A stretch of 64,000 bases of DNA from Acinetobacter sp. ANC 3781 (GCF_004331285.1 NZ_SJOH01000006.1:111156-175155); one strand, 5' to 3'. Positions 1 to 9,271 are shown, counted from the stretch's first letter. Translations and numbers: made by a program. Notes: a model not told the origin generated them from the sequence alone.

Positions 1-1093
1 AACGACTGTCCATCCATTTACTTAAAGCAAACTGAAGCAAACAGGTCGCACCTAATAACATACCGGTTCCGTAAGGCAGAAATGGAGAACTCAGCCCATT
101 AATTCCAAACGGAACAACAAAATGTATTAACCAGAGAATCGCCATAAACAGCATTAAATAAGACCAGACCAGTGTCAGGATGAGCTCAAACAGCAAGGGC
201 CATAAAAAATTCAGCTTTGGTTTAAACAGTACATCCATGTTTTTTATCAGCACTTGTGCCCCGCCCATAGCCCAACGCAGGCGCTGTTTCCACAAACCAT
301 TAAAGGTTTCAGGCATTAAAATCCATACCAGGGCATTCGGTTCAAAGTGGATATTCCAGCCTGCCCGTTGCAGCTTCCAGGTAATATCAATATCTTCGGT
401 CAGCATGTCAGGTGACCAATAACCGACTTCATGCACTGCACTTTTACGAAATGCAGTAATTACACCAGAAACCGTAAACAGTCGTCCAAAACTACGTTGT
501 GCACGTTTGATCATCCCTACGATAGAAGAAAACTCTCCGACCTGAATACGACCAATTAAAGTGGAACGGGTACGAATCCGTGGATTACCCGTAACAGCAG
601 CGACCGTTTCATCTTTCAGAAAATGACGAAGCATCCAGGTTGCTGCATGCGGATCGAGCAAGGCATCCCCATCGATGCCAATCAAATATTCAGCCTCGGT
701 CAACAGGCTTCCCGCCTGTAAAGCCATGGCTTTGCCTTGATTGTGTGCCAAATGCACCACACGCAGCTTTTCATACTGTCCAGCCAAACGGTTTAAGACG
801 TCTGCGGTGTTATCCGTGCTCCCATCATTAATCGCAATGACTTCAAAGTTTGGATAATCCAGTGACAAAGCATGACTTAAAGTTTCTTCAGCGTTATCAC
901 CTTCATTAAAGCAAGGCACGAGCACTGCCACTTTGGGATAAGCAGCCAGTGGCTTCGGTTGTTGATACGGTGGATCTTGTCGTTCTTTCCAATAGAAAAT
1001 CAGTGCACCAATCATCCATAAATACGACATAAACAAGGGATAATAAAAGACAAAGTGCAAAGCAGAATGCCAAAAGTGCTGGAGCGTTGACAT
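1..1093 (-). CDS. pgaC: PNAG synthase glycosyltransferase PgaC (partial, 3' end outside window)
   Basis: Family-2 inner-membrane glycosyltransferase that polymerises UDP-GlcNAc into poly-beta-1,6-N-acetylglucosamine for biofilm matrix. About 364 codons are visible from the ATG at 1093; the C-terminal part runs off the left edge. The read-through shows an N-terminal membrane segment, the nucleotide-binding start VAVLVPCFNEG, a DGD (DxD) motif, the TEDIDIT motif and the QRLRW motif of processive transferases, followed by further hydrophobic segments. It starts 11 bases after the pgaB stop, so the two are co-transcribed. In known systems PgaC needs PgaD and c-di-GMP; pgaD would lie beyond the left edge. 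The start is set by MSTLQHF, directly after pgaB. Confidence 0.92.
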   Translation of the reverse strand, partial: MSTLQHFWHSALHFVFYYPLFMSYLWMIGALIFYWKERQDPPYQQPKPLAAYPKVAVLVPCFNEGDNAEETLSHALSLDYPNFEVIAINDGSTDNTADVLNRLAGQYEKLRVVHLAHNQGKAMALQAGSLLTEAEYLIGIDGDALLDPHAATWMLRHFLKDETVAAVTGNPRIRTRSTLIGRIQVGEFSSIVGMIKRAQRSFGRLFTVSGVITAFRKSAVHEVGYWSPDMLTEDIDITWKLQRAGWNIHFEPNALVWILMPETFNGLWKQRLRWAMGGAQVLIKNMDVLFKPKLNFLWPLLFELILTLVWSYLMLFMAILWLIHFVVPFGINGLSSPFLPYGTGMLLGATCLLQFALSKWMDSR

Positions 1094-1104
1094 ATAAAAT
1101 TCCT

Positions 1105-3096
1105 TTAAGGAACAAGTTTGCTTGATTTCAAATCAAAGGCTTTGCGTAACACTTGTGTATCGGGATGATCTTGAATCGGATCATCTGGATAGTAAGCCAC
1201 GTGCATTGCACCTTGTTCATATAAAGATTGAATAGTCTGCGCCATCTCATCTGATGGAACTTTTTGATTGGTTAGCCAGTTCACTGCCTGCAATTCAAAG
1301 ACGGTTTTTTTGATTCCCTTTGGAAATTGCTTCACGCGATGGACAATATCTCGATAAAAAGCATCGCTATTGGGTGCTTGCTCCATATACGGCATCGCCA
1401 TAATGGCTGTAAAATCGTAACGGTTGATGGATTGTTCTAAAGACTGTGAGTACCAGTTTTCCGCATAAGGTTTAAGTGCAACTTGCGCATATAAATTACG
1501 TGCGGTGAGTAAAAAGGGTTGATACTGACGTACTTGTTGTGCCAGTTGCATGGCAAAGTCATCAATATATTTGGTTTTATAAGCGGTCCATTTTTGCAGA
1601 TCTGCATCATTGCTACGAATTTTGGCTAAATCGGTCGGCAAACCAATAGCTGCATAAGCTTTTAAGGCTTTAGGACTGGCATCTTCATAGTCCGATAAAG
1701 TGGTATCGTCATGGAATAAAATACCGTTAAAAGGCACAGACTTGGCTAAGTCCTGATAAATCCCGCTAATGGTTTTGCGCGCCTCCGGTGAAAAGGGGCT
1801 TAATCGACGATAGCCCATATTCAGATGTTCTGTATCAACGGCTTGCTGGGTTTCAACCAGATCTTGGGACACAGGATTATTTTTAGGTAGTTCCCAAGCC
1901 AATAATGGCATCCAGGCATATACTCGCCCCACTTGAGTACGGGTCTGAATTTGCCAGGCGACACGGTTAAACAGGTCTGCGCGCATTGGCAAATAATGAT
2001 TGGGGAAATACACCATATCCGCTGAGCCATTGGCATCAGGATCGGAAAAGGCCTGTAAATACACGGTATTCACTTTCATCGCCATAATCCGGTCAAGCAA
2101 GTGGTCGAGATTACGTTCTTGCTGAATCGGATCTTTGTCGTAAATGTAATCTAAATCGATATGCATAATTTTTTGCGGACGATTATTGTCGCCCAAATGC
2201 TGCTGTCGACTTTGAATTTCTCGTGCTAAATCCGCTGTGGTCATATTGCCTTCAATCAAAATACGATTGAGCTGACCCAGTGAACTTTTAGCCGAATCTG
2301 CACCATCATCCAGACTAATCGCAATAGGCATACCCAACTGTTTGGCAACCTTTACGAGCTGCATATTGTAGTGACCATAAGGCCAGACCATGACCCGTGG
2401 TGATTTCAAACCATGGGCTATCAGCAATTGGTTATTCTGTTTTAAATCATTGGATATACGCTGCTGATAATGGCTATCATCTTCATAGCTTGCAGACTTT
2501 GGATCATATAGGCGTGTGACAGCCGCAGGTTCCAGATTACCTTGTGGATTACCTAAAATACCGCGATGTAAATTATAACTGTGACTGGCAATTTCCACTA
2601 AACCACTGTCTTGCATCTCTCTCAATTCTGCCCAGGACAGCATTTCTTTACGTTGAATCTGCTCACCTGAAAAATCTATATTTTTCTCTTTCTTCGGCTC
2701 TAACCACGAACCGACCACTGCCAAAACCACAGGAATTTTATTGGCTTTAAGAATTGGATAGGCATTTTGATAAAAAGATGCATAACCATCATCTACCGTT
2801 AATAAAACCGGTTTTGTAGGCAAGCTATATTTCCCTTGATGAGCCTGGATAAGCTGATCAACATTAATAAAGTGAAAACCGTTTTTTTTCAGCCAATCAA
2901 TATGTTGCTGAAATTGGGTCGTACTTACTGCATATTCAGGAATAAGTGCACTTTTAGTGTTGATAATTTCATGATAACCAATCACCGTTAGGGTTGGATT
3001 ATGCACTGGCGTTTGACTCCAGGCTAAATGGGGAATCTGCAATAGAACTGCAGAAAGAGAGGTGGAAAGCAAAGTTGCAAGCAAGCGAGGTTTCAT
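1105..3096 (-). CDS. pgaB: PNAG N-deacetylase / hydrolase PgaB
   Basis: Periplasmic enzyme that partly de-N-acetylates poly-GlcNAc before export and carries a C-terminal glycoside hydrolase domain. 663 residues. Residues ~1-28 form a signal peptide. The deacetylase domain (~35-300) shows the TVDDGY motif, the HSYNLH metal-binding H-x3-H and WPYGHYN. The C-terminal GH153-type domain (~310-650) shows HIDLDYIYDKD, LQAFSDPDANG and GILFHDD. Unlike the E. coli lipoprotein, the signal sequence has no cysteine, so a soluble periplasmic form is likely. It is first in its transcription unit, 294 bases from the diguanylate cyclase gene; the usual upstream pgaA porin gene is absent here. Confidence 0.92.
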   Translation of the reverse strand: MKPRLLATLLSTSLSAVLLQIPHLAWSQTPVHNPTLTVIGYHEIINTKSALIPEYAVSTTQFQQHIDWLKKNGFHFINVDQLIQAHQGKYSLPTKPVLLTVDDGYASFYQNAYPILKANKIPVVLAVVGSWLEPKKEKNIDFSGEQIQRKEMLSWAELREMQDSGLVEIASHSYNLHRGILGNPQGNLEPAAVTRLYDPKSASYEDDSHYQQRISNDLKQNNQLLIAHGLKSPRVMVWPYGHYNMQLVKVAKQLGMPIAISLDDGADSAKSSLGQLNRILIEGNMTTADLAREIQSRQQHLGDNNRPQKIMHIDLDYIYDKDPIQQERNLDHLLDRIMAMKVNTVYLQAFSDPDANGSADMVYFPNHYLPMRADLFNRVAWQIQTRTQVGRVYAWMPLLAWELPKNNPVSQDLVETQQAVDTEHLNMGYRRLSPFSPEARKTISGIYQDLAKSVPFNGILFHDDTTLSDYEDASPKALKAYAAIGLPTDLAKIRSNDADLQKWTAYKTKYIDDFAMQLAQQVRQYQPFLLTARNLYAQVALKPYAENWYSQSLEQSINRYDFTAIMAMPYMEQAPNSDAFYRDIVHRVKQFPKGIKKTVFELQAVNWLTNQKVPSDEMAQTIQSLYEQGAMHVAYYPDDPIQDHPDTQVLRKAFDLKSSKLVP

Positions 3097-3390
3097 TAAA
3101 GGGTGCTCAAAAAATCATTTTATTCTCTGAACACCATCCATCGCCTATCCCTAGGGTGCTTTCCTTTTTATGATGTGTGACATTCAGTAGTTCAGCATGC
3201 TTTTTATCCCACTAAACTGAAATGAATCTTAAAAAATAATAGCGTAATAAAAAAATAAACCTTTAAAAAACACAATAGCATGCCTGTTTTTTAGTCATGC
3301 GATTAAATTTAAATAAACCACTTAGATTGATAAGAACATGACTTTAAAATATGAATGCAGTCCGATTAAACAATATACCTGTTGCTCTCA

Positions 3391-5301
3391 TTAACGCTTC
3401 TGACGCCAGGAACGAAATGCTTGGTACTGATCTCGACCTGCGTTCTTTGCAGCATAGAGCTGAACATCCGCTGCTTTCATCAGTTCGTGAATATCGGCAT
3501 ACGGATGATTTTGGTCCATCCAGGATACTCCCATACTTAAGGTCACATATGGCTTTTGGTCAGGCCTATTTAAATGTTCTAAACCTGCTTGTCTTACTGC
3601 ATTTAAAACCTGTTGCAATACATTTAACACCACCTCACTGGGAACATTATGCAGAATAATTGCAAACTCTTCTCCACCATAACGTGCCACATAAGCTGAA
3701 GCTGGCAAGGCACGCTGTATAATCTTAACCAAATCCTGCAAGACCACGTCGCCCTTCAAATGCCCATAGAAATCATTATAATTTTTAAAAAAATCTACAT
3801 CTAACATGGCAAATGCCAAAGTATGATTGGTGTGATTTTTTGTCAGGGTAAATAAACGCTGAATTTCAGCATTTAAAGCACGGCGGTTAAATGCGCCTGT
3901 TAATGCATCAATTTGAATTTGTAACTCTAGCTGTTGATTGAGCTGATTTAATTGCAAAGTGCGCTCTTGTACTTTCTGATCTAGAGAACTATTCAGCTCG
4001 AGTAAATTATTGTTGAGTTGCTCAATATACTGAGTATGTTTTGCATAATTTTTGGATTGCTGAAACATAATCAGCAAGGCATAAAAACTGGTTGAAATAA
4101 AAGACAGGTTAAATGAATCAATTAAATTAAGGGTCAGTAAAAAGTCATGCAAAAAAGTGGTACATAATAAAATTACGGCCCAGAAGTTAATCGTCGAATA
4201 TTTTTCTTTTAATTTCACCGTTCGATAAAAACCGTAAGCAAAATTTAATAGCACCACCGGACTAAATAAAAAACTATAAAATATTAAATACTCAAAAATT
4301 TCCGGTTCAGTAAATAGGGTGATAATAATATCAACGACAAATATCGACATTGCGACAAAATAAACAATTGGATGTATATAACGCCAATTGAGCAAATACA
4401 TATAAGTAAGAAAAAGTGCGATTGTAAAATAGGTAAACAGATACTCTAATCGTACTCCCCAAATCCAGCTAAGACTTGTAAATGTAGTATAGGCATAAGG
4501 TGCTGAAAATAAATTATGTAAGGCAAGGAACAAAATAAAAATACCAAACACAAATACTCTAATGCTGCTACGCGTGATTTTTCCTTGAAAAATTGAAAAC
4601 ATCAGGGTAAAGATACCGATCCCTAATACTGCACCGCATACCAGGCCAATACTCATCATCAGTTGCTGGAACTGACGAGAAATTGTTGTACCTAGCCCAA
4701 TTCGCATCGGATTTTCTAAACCACCATGCAGAGTATTGAAATTGGATGCTTGAATGGTCAGGGTGAAATATTCTTTTTGTAAGACAAAAAAGGCTATTTT
4801 AGGTACATTTTCTGTCCGGTGACTGATTTTATCTTTTCCCACCTCCCCTAAACGTAGTATGAAATCACCATTTAAATACATCCGGTAAGCACCATATTGG
4901 TTGGGAATATAAATGGCAATACGACGTCCAATATATTGTTTCGGTATTTTAAAATGTCCAATAAAGGTACCGTAGTTTTTATTGGTACCCGTCAGCTGTT
5001 TAAAAGAAATCGGTAAACTTACCGTTTCAGATTTTAATACTGCATTGGGTTTAACGATTAGCTGTTGAGGATAATACTCCCATGATCCTTTTAAGGGGAC
5101 GGTACTGGTTTCAGTAAACTCAAACGGAGTGAGTGATTTTTGTTGTAAGTAATAAGAATCAGGCGCGGCATTATATTGTGCCCATGCATATTTTTGACAC
5201 GCGAATATGCAGACCCATGCAATAATAAAAAACTTCAAAACATATATTAAATTATAGTTCTTATCCAAAAAGCGAATCATCCTTAAATTACGCTTAACCA
5301 T
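3391..5301 (-). CDS. Membrane diguanylate cyclase with 7TMR-DISM sensor (GGDEF)
   Basis: Makes cyclic di-GMP from two GTP in response to an outside signal. 636 residues: a signal-anchor (~12-42), a periplasmic 7TMR-DISMED2-like beta domain (~45-195), about seven membrane helices (~205-400), a coiled coil rich in Leu/Gln/Asn (~410-460), and a C-terminal GGDEF domain with the active-site GGEEF around residue 540. No RxxD inhibitory site is visible before GGEEF, so product inhibition may be absent. Neighbouring pgaB/pgaC make a c-di-GMP-activated polysaccharide, suggesting local functional coupling, but there is a 294-base gap between them. The start could also be the Met at residue 8; neither has a strong ribosome site. 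Confidence 0.88.
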   Translation of the reverse strand: MVKRNLRMIRFLDKNYNLIYVLKFFIIAWVCIFACQKYAWAQYNAAPDSYYLQQKSLTPFEFTETSTVPLKGSWEYYPQQLIVKPNAVLKSETVSLPISFKQLTGTNKNYGTFIGHFKIPKQYIGRRIAIYIPNQYGAYRMYLNGDFILRLGEVGKDKISHRTENVPKIAFFVLQKEYFTLTIQASNFNTLHGGLENPMRIGLGTTISRQFQQLMMSIGLVCGAVLGIGIFTLMFSIFQGKITRSSIRVFVFGIFILFLALHNLFSAPYAYTTFTSLSWIWGVRLEYLFTYFTIALFLTYMYLLNWRYIHPIVYFVAMSIFVVDIIITLFTEPEIFEYLIFYSFLFSPVVLLNFAYGFYRTVKLKEKYSTINFWAVILLCTTFLHDFLLTLNLIDSFNLSFISTSFYALLIMFQQSKNYAKHTQYIEQLNNNLLELNSSLDQKVQERTLQLNQLNQQLELQIQIDALTGAFNRRALNAEIQRLFTLTKNHTNHTLAFAMLDVDFFKNYNDFYGHLKGDVVLQDLVKIIQRALPASAYVARYGGEEFAIILHNVPSEVVLNVLQQVLNAVRQAGLEHLNRPDQKPYVTLSMGVSWMDQNHPYADIHELMKAADVQLYAAKNAGRDQYQAFRSWRQKR

Positions 5302-5408
5302 TACCTAATGTAGCTATAAAAAATGAAAACTCAAACAATTATTCACCTATTCTGCAAGATTCATCCTTGTATCTTGCAAGATATTTATTAATTGGAAATT
5401 AATAAATT

Positions 5409-5753
5409 TTAATCACGGGTTTTCACGTCAAACAATTCAATTTCAAAAATTAGGTTTGAGTTTGCAGGAATGATTTTGCCCATTTTCCGTTCACCATAAG
5501 CCAAGTGCGCAGGAACAAGTAATTTACGCTTGCCACCTACATTCATGCCCATAATGCCTTGATCCCAGCCTTTAATCACACGACCAGTACCAATCACGGT
5601 TTCAAAGTAACTGCCACGGTCAATAGAAGAATCAAACTTGGTACCATCTTCCAGCCAGCCTGTGTAGTGGGTAGTAATCAGTGCCCCTTTAACCGCTTCC
5701 TTACCTTCACCTACTTTTAAATCAATAATTTGTAATTCATTTGTCATTGTCAT
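5409..5753 (-). CDS. FKBP-type peptidyl-prolyl cis-trans isomerase
   Basis: Cytoplasmic single-domain FKBP of about 112-114 residues that catalyses proline isomerisation in folding proteins. It shows the canonical core: HYTGWLEDGTKFDSS, RVIKGWDQGIMGM, GGKRKLLVPAHLAYGER and the closing LIFEIELFDV. There is no signal peptide and no dimerisation domain, so it is the minimal form, unlike FkpA or FklB. A second ATG two codons in (5747) is equally well spaced from the AGG at the upstream site and may be the true start. It is a single gene between the cyclase and the MgtC gene. Confidence 0.93.
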   Translation of the reverse strand: MTMTNELQIIDLKVGEGKEAVKGALITTHYTGWLEDGTKFDSSIDRGSYFETVIGTGRVIKGWDQGIMGMNVGGKRKLLVPAHLAYGERKMGKIIPANSNLIFEIELFDVKTRD

Positions 5754-5835
5754 TTACCTGATCGGATTACTCAATTTTCAATGGCTATTATAAACCGGAT
5801 TACATTGATTTCTTGATGATTTAAGGTTTCAATAT

Positions 5836-6459
5836 TTAAAAACTCAGCTCTTGGATATTCGAATCGTTGAGTAAATAAGCGGTCAGTTTTTTATGATTTT
5901 CAGCGGAGCCGATTAAAATCCAGCGGCCACTCATTCGATGTTCAGTTTTATGTTGCACACTGCGAACCACCTTCATCTCGTAAGTCCTAAATAAATCTTC
6001 ATACTGATCTAAAGTCTTGTGTTGATAAGGACAAATAATTCGATAGGTGCGGGCATGACTCAGGGCTTCTATTCGCTCCTGAACATAGATTAGAAAAATT
6101 AAAACGATCAGCACAATCAAGGTTGCAAACAGGCTTAGCAGTTCATAACCTGCGCCTGCCGCCATTCCCAAGGCAGCAGTCATCCAGATTGTGGTGGCAG
6201 TGGTAATCCCGGAAATACGGTTCTCATCTTTAAAAATCACCCCTGCCCCGACAAAACCTAAACCCGTCAGGATATTGGCTGCAATTCGATCAGGACTATC
6301 AATACCAATTTTTAAAGACAGCATGGTAAACAAACAGGAACTGAGACTGACCATGATCATGGTTCGAAGGCCGGCAGATTTACTGCGATACTCACGTTCA
6401 GCACCGATAATGGCACCAATACCCAAGGCTATAAGCAAACGATATAAATCAGGCTGCAC
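5836..6459 (-). CDS. MgtC/SapB (YhiD) family membrane protein
   Basis: Inner-membrane protein of the MgtC/SapB/YhiD family; members modulate magnesium homeostasis or ATP synthase, while many YhiD types have no assigned role. 207 residues from a GTG start that has an AGGGG ribosome site seven bases upstream. The N-terminal half has the family signature (ALGIGAIIGAEREYR, then GLGFVGAGVIFK) and four or five hydrophobic helices to residue ~128; the rest is a soluble ACT-like tail. It lies 85 bases after yaeQ and could be the last gene of the GTPase-YaeQ-MgtC unit. The exact function is not deducible from sequence. Confidence 0.87.
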   Translation of the reverse strand: MQPDLYRLLIALGIGAIIGAEREYRSKSAGLRTMIMVSLSSCLFTMLSLKIGIDSPDRIAANILTGLGFVGAGVIFKDENRISGITTATTIWMTAALGMAAGAGYELLSLFATLIVLIVLIFLIYVQERIEALSHARTYRIICPYQHKTLDQYEDLFRTYEMKVVRSVQHKTEHRMSGRWILIGSAENHKKLTAYLLNDSNIQELSF

Positions 6460-6544
6460 TATTCACCCCTCTCATTGTTATTCTTTTAAGGTATACGCAA
6501 TTTTGAGATCAGAATGCAAGCCTAAACCCGCATCCTGCTTATAT

Positions 6545-7075
6545 TTACTGTAACTGTTCCCATTCAACTACGACTTGTGCATGCTCGCCAATCAGCGTCC
6601 ATTCACCATCCATAACGTTGAGTTGTAATTGCATGGTACGTGCGCATAATTGTGCTAGTGCATCTGTTGTTGCTGTAGACAATTTCCACACTTCAACATT
6701 TCTTAAAGTTTTTAATTTGCTATTGCGTTTATACCATTCTTCGACTGAAGACCCATAAGTCACCACTGCGACTTGCTTGCAACGTGCGCTGGCTTTTTTA
6801 ACTTTATCTTCATCGGGACTACCGACTTCAATCCATTTGACCAATTGACCGGTTAAGTCTTTTTGCCACAATGCTGGTTCATCGGTTTCAAACAGATCTT
6901 TGGTAAATTCTAGGGCTTCATCAGCAAAACGCGCATAGGCCAAAATACGCACCATCAATCGCTCAATGGTTTCCGATGGATGTTGAGCCATAGTTAGTTG
7001 ATAATCAGCATATTGATGATCATCCATATTGGCAATATTCAAATCAGCCTTATAAATTGTTGCTTTAAGCGCCAT
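6545..7075 (-). CDS. yaeQ: YaeQ family protein
   Basis: Small cytoplasmic protein of the YaeQ family, whose fold resembles the PD-(D/E)xK nuclease fold; the physiological role is unclear. 176 residues from MALKATIYKADLNIANMDD, the typical family N-terminus. The segments FETDEPALWQKDLTGQLVKWIEVGSPD and VVTYGSSVEEWY are the conserved core. A longer reading frame begins ten codons earlier, but that extension is not conserved in families I know, so I start at 7075. It follows the GTPase gene by 42 bases and is likely in the same transcript. Confidence 0.9.
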   Translation of the reverse strand: MALKATIYKADLNIANMDDHQYADYQLTMAQHPSETIERLMVRILAYARFADEALEFTKDLFETDEPALWQKDLTGQLVKWIEVGSPDEDKVKKASARCKQVAVVTYGSSVEEWYKRNSKLKTLRNVEVWKLSTATTDALAQLCARTMQLQLNVMDGEWTLIGEHAQVVVEWEQLQ

Positions 7076-7117
7076 AAAAGAGTCCTCAAATTTGGCGCTT
7101 AGCATATAAGATTTGCA

Positions 7118-8149
7118 CTACTTTTGCTGAGTTGTTTTATCCGTTTCATCCAAATTCAGCTGACATTGTAATAATTGATCTTCAAAATATTGCCAATCAC
7201 GCTGATCTCGTACAATGATTTCAATACGGTTATCTATACCCTCCTCTGAGGACTGGTAATTAAATTGCTCCGAATTGAAGTTAAAGACTTTCCAGCCCTG
7301 ATTGGTATTAAAAATTGCTTTAATACGCAGCCAATCTTGTTGTTCACAAAGCAAATCCAATAAAAGATAGAAATCGAATTGCCAACGTTTGGGTAATTTC
7401 CAACCCGCCACACTATAGCCTTGCGTGGTCTCGACATAGTGATAAGGCAACTGTTTAATTTCAGGCAAAATTTGTCTTGCAGTATATGTTTTTTGAATTT
7501 TAAGCAGCGGCTGAATTTTACGTTCCGTACATACATATAAGATATCAATTTGTTCAAGTGTAATATGCGCTTGCCCACTCATCAGCCAAGTTTGCTGATA
7601 AGCCTGATATTCTTTCTTCAATACTTCCAAAGCTTGGCGATCTGCAACGTCCATGATATCAGCATGGGATACCACAAGAATTTGGGCAGCTTTTAGCTGA
7701 TCTGCATACAGGTTTTGCTTGCTCCAATCAGCATCATGCAAACGCGAACCATCCACCACCGTGACTAAGGCCCGCATCGCAATATTTTGCTGCCAATGCG
7801 GTTCGGTCAGCTGTTCCAGTAATTGTGCAGGATGTCCCAAACCAGTCGGTTCGATAAACAAGCGATCCGGTTTGCTCTCTGACAATAACCGTGATAAAGC
7901 GATTTGCATGGGTAATTGACTACTGCAACAGAGACAGCCGCCTAAGAGTTCTTTAACTTCATAACCTTGGGTTTGCGGTAATAACTGCTGATCCACCCCA
8001 ATTTGTCCAAACTCGTTCATGAGCACTGCCCAAACTTCATTTCCAGGTTTTTGACTGAGTAAATGTTGAAGCAAGGTGGTTTTTCCAGCACCTAAAAATC
8101 CGGAAATGATATGCGTAGGGACAGCTTTTGTGGGAGAAATCAGTTTCAA
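7118..8149 (-). CDS. CobW/YjiA-type G3E GTPase (metallochaperone family)
   Basis: P-loop GTPase of the CobW/COG0523 group, which delivers or stores metals (often zinc or cobalt) under limitation. 343 residues: Walker A GFLGAGKTTL at ~17-26, the metal-binding GGCLCC (GCxCC) motif at ~70-75, a switch/Walker B region, SHAD as the base-recognition motif, and a C-terminal CobW_C-type domain (~235-330). The start codon is TTG; there is no ATG before the P-loop, so TTG at 8149 is the best choice. It heads the unit that continues into yaeQ. A GC-poor inverted repeat at 8199-8220 lies about 50 bases upstream. I see no clear Zur-type site. Confidence 0.88.
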   Translation of the reverse strand: MKLISPTKAVPTHIISGFLGAGKTTLLQHLLSQKPGNEVWAVLMNEFGQIGVDQQLLPQTQGYEVKELLGGCLCCSSQLPMQIALSRLLSESKPDRLFIEPTGLGHPAQLLEQLTEPHWQQNIAMRALVTVVDGSRLHDADWSKQNLYADQLKAAQILVVSHADIMDVADRQALEVLKKEYQAYQQTWLMSGQAHITLEQIDILYVCTERKIQPLLKIQKTYTARQILPEIKQLPYHYVETTQGYSVAGWKLPKRWQFDFYLLLDLLCEQQDWLRIKAIFNTNQGWKVFNFNSEQFNYQSSEEGIDNRIEIIVRDQRDWQYFEDQLLQCQLNLDETDKTTQQK

Positions 8150-8198
8150 AACTTACTCGCTATACATGGAGGGAAAATTAATACACATTGTGATAAGA

Positions 8199-8220
8199 GC
8201 AATTCACACAACTGAATTGC
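8199..8220. promoter_or_regulatory. Inverted repeat upstream of CobW-type GTPase gene
   Basis: Perfect 8-base arms GCAATTCA and TGAATTGC separated by CACAAC. Its place about 50 bases upstream of the TTG start fits an operator overlapping the promoter. The binding protein is unknown and the sequence does not look like a Fur or Zur box. Confidence 0.35.
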
Positions 8221-8665
8221 ATAACACTTCACTTTAATTTTTTCCTTTCGCTCTGGCAACGTATTCATCTTATTTAAAAAATTAAACAGCGGGATAATTA
8301 AATTTTACTTATATAAATGAATTAAATATCTAAATTAAGTTCAGTATTAACACACTCTTTTTACTGCATTCCAAATGCAAAGTGATCAAAAACCCCATCG
8401 TAATCTGAAAAATTTATTTACATTTAATCTATTCAGCAATTTTATGAAAAACCGTCATTCTCTGGTGGTTTGTTTATTTTAAGTAAAAACATACTCTCAG
8501 AAAGCTGATCTAGAAATATCTCTATACATTTTTTATGCCTCTTTTTAAGTAATTTTTACAGTAAATGTACAGCAAATCCTTACTTGTGATTTTTATGTTA
8601 ACCGACCTGTTTCACTTTGTTGCTTTGATTGCTCCCCTGTCCTAGGCTCTTTAGCATGAGCCCTG

Positions 8666-8693
8666 TCCATATTTATGTGATGATAAATATGGA
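8666..8693 (+). promoter_or_regulatory. Leader hairpin upstream of small secreted protein
   Basis: A perfect 11-base stem, TCCATATTTAT paired with ATAAATATGGA, around the loop GTGATG. It ends 36 bases before the start codon at 8730 and is followed after ten bases by TTTTTT (8704-8709). That geometry suits an mRNA-stabilising or attenuating leader structure. The spacer before the T-run is long for a simple terminator. Confidence 0.45.
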
Positions 8694-8729
8694 TCTAATC
8701 ACTTTTTTAAAGAATAAAGGATGCCTAAA

Positions 8730-8951
8730 ATGAAATTAACTCAACTATTACTTGCTTCTACTTTTACCATTGCTGCTGCAACCACCTTTGCCGCTAGTGC
8801 TGATAAACAACCTCAAGAAGAAAAAGTGATTGTCTCTACTCAAGAACAACCGGACACTGTAAGCTCTGAAAGTGCTGCTGCCAAGCCTACATCAGCTCAA
8901 CCTGCTTCAGAAGTCGCTGTAGAAGAAGCACCGGCTAAACCTGCACAATAA
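8730..8951 (+). CDS. Small secreted Ala/Pro/Glu-rich protein
   Basis: A 73-residue exported protein with no family I recognise. The start MKLTQLLL is fixed by a clean AAAGGA ribosome site eight bases upstream (8716-8721); an earlier ATG at 8721 overlaps that site. Residues 1-22 are a signal peptide ending AAATTFAAS. The mature ~50 residues are low-complexity and unstructured in appearance, rich in Ala, Pro, Glu, Ser and Val (KPTSAQPASEVAVEEAPAKP), acidic overall. It is a single gene with its own terminator. The long leader with a perfect hairpin suggests RNA-level control. It could be a periplasmic stress or linker peptide; no function can be assigned. Confidence 0.75.
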   Translation: MKLTQLLLASTFTIAAATTFAASADKQPQEEKVIVSTQEQPDTVSSESAAAKPTSAQPASEVAVEEAPAKPAQ

Positions 8952-9015
8952 CCTTAAAACTCGATCTCTAAATTATTACCCCACCTTGTTTGCTCAAGTT
9001 AATATTTTAGAGATC

Positions 9016-9047
9016 AAAGCTGAATTATGTTAATAATTCAGCTTTTT
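9016..9047 (+). terminator. Intrinsic terminator after small secreted protein gene
   Basis: Perfect 12-base stem AAAGCTGAATTA / TAATTCAGCTTT with a six-base loop, followed by a T-run. It lies 65 bases after the stop of the small secreted protein gene. From here to 9271 the DNA is AT-rich with no other gene. Confidence 0.85.
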
Positions 9048-9271
9048 ATTTTAGGGAAGATTTCTATAAACGATAGAAATAAATGATCATTCATTTAAAA
9101 AACCATATAGTTAAATACACATATAATTATTAATTTTCAAATATTTAAAATATTAATAAAATTCTCCCTGTTTTGTTTTCATTCAACATATCTACTATGG
9201 CATAGCTTGTTTAGACCCTCAAATTCACCGTTAATACAGTTAAATGTGAATTGATTGAATGGACATTCGCT

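Larger units (their letters stand above)
8150..8729. other. Divergent AT-rich intergenic region (580 bases)
   Basis: Region between the leftward GTPase gene and the rightward small secreted protein gene. It contains no convincing reading frame. Two structured elements stand out: an inverted repeat at 8199-8220 close to the GTPase start, and a strong hairpin at 8666-8693 in the probable leader of the small secreted protein. The rest is AT-rich and would have room for two promoters; I could not assign them confidently. Confidence 0.6.

Noticed and set aside
906..1115. Minus-strand 69-residue frame at the pgaB-pgaC junction
   Set aside because: It overlaps the pgaC N-terminus in another frame; the pgaC frame has the glycosyltransferase motifs.
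3351..3659. Plus-strand frame of 102 residues over the 3' end of the diguanylate cyclase
   Set aside because: It lies opposite a conserved GGDEF domain and has no family features; the minus strand explains the sequence.
9016..9250. Promoter search between the small secreted gene terminator and the hydroxylase
   Set aside because: Many AT-rich hexamers fit loosely; none combined a good -35, spacing and -10, so no promoter is claimed.
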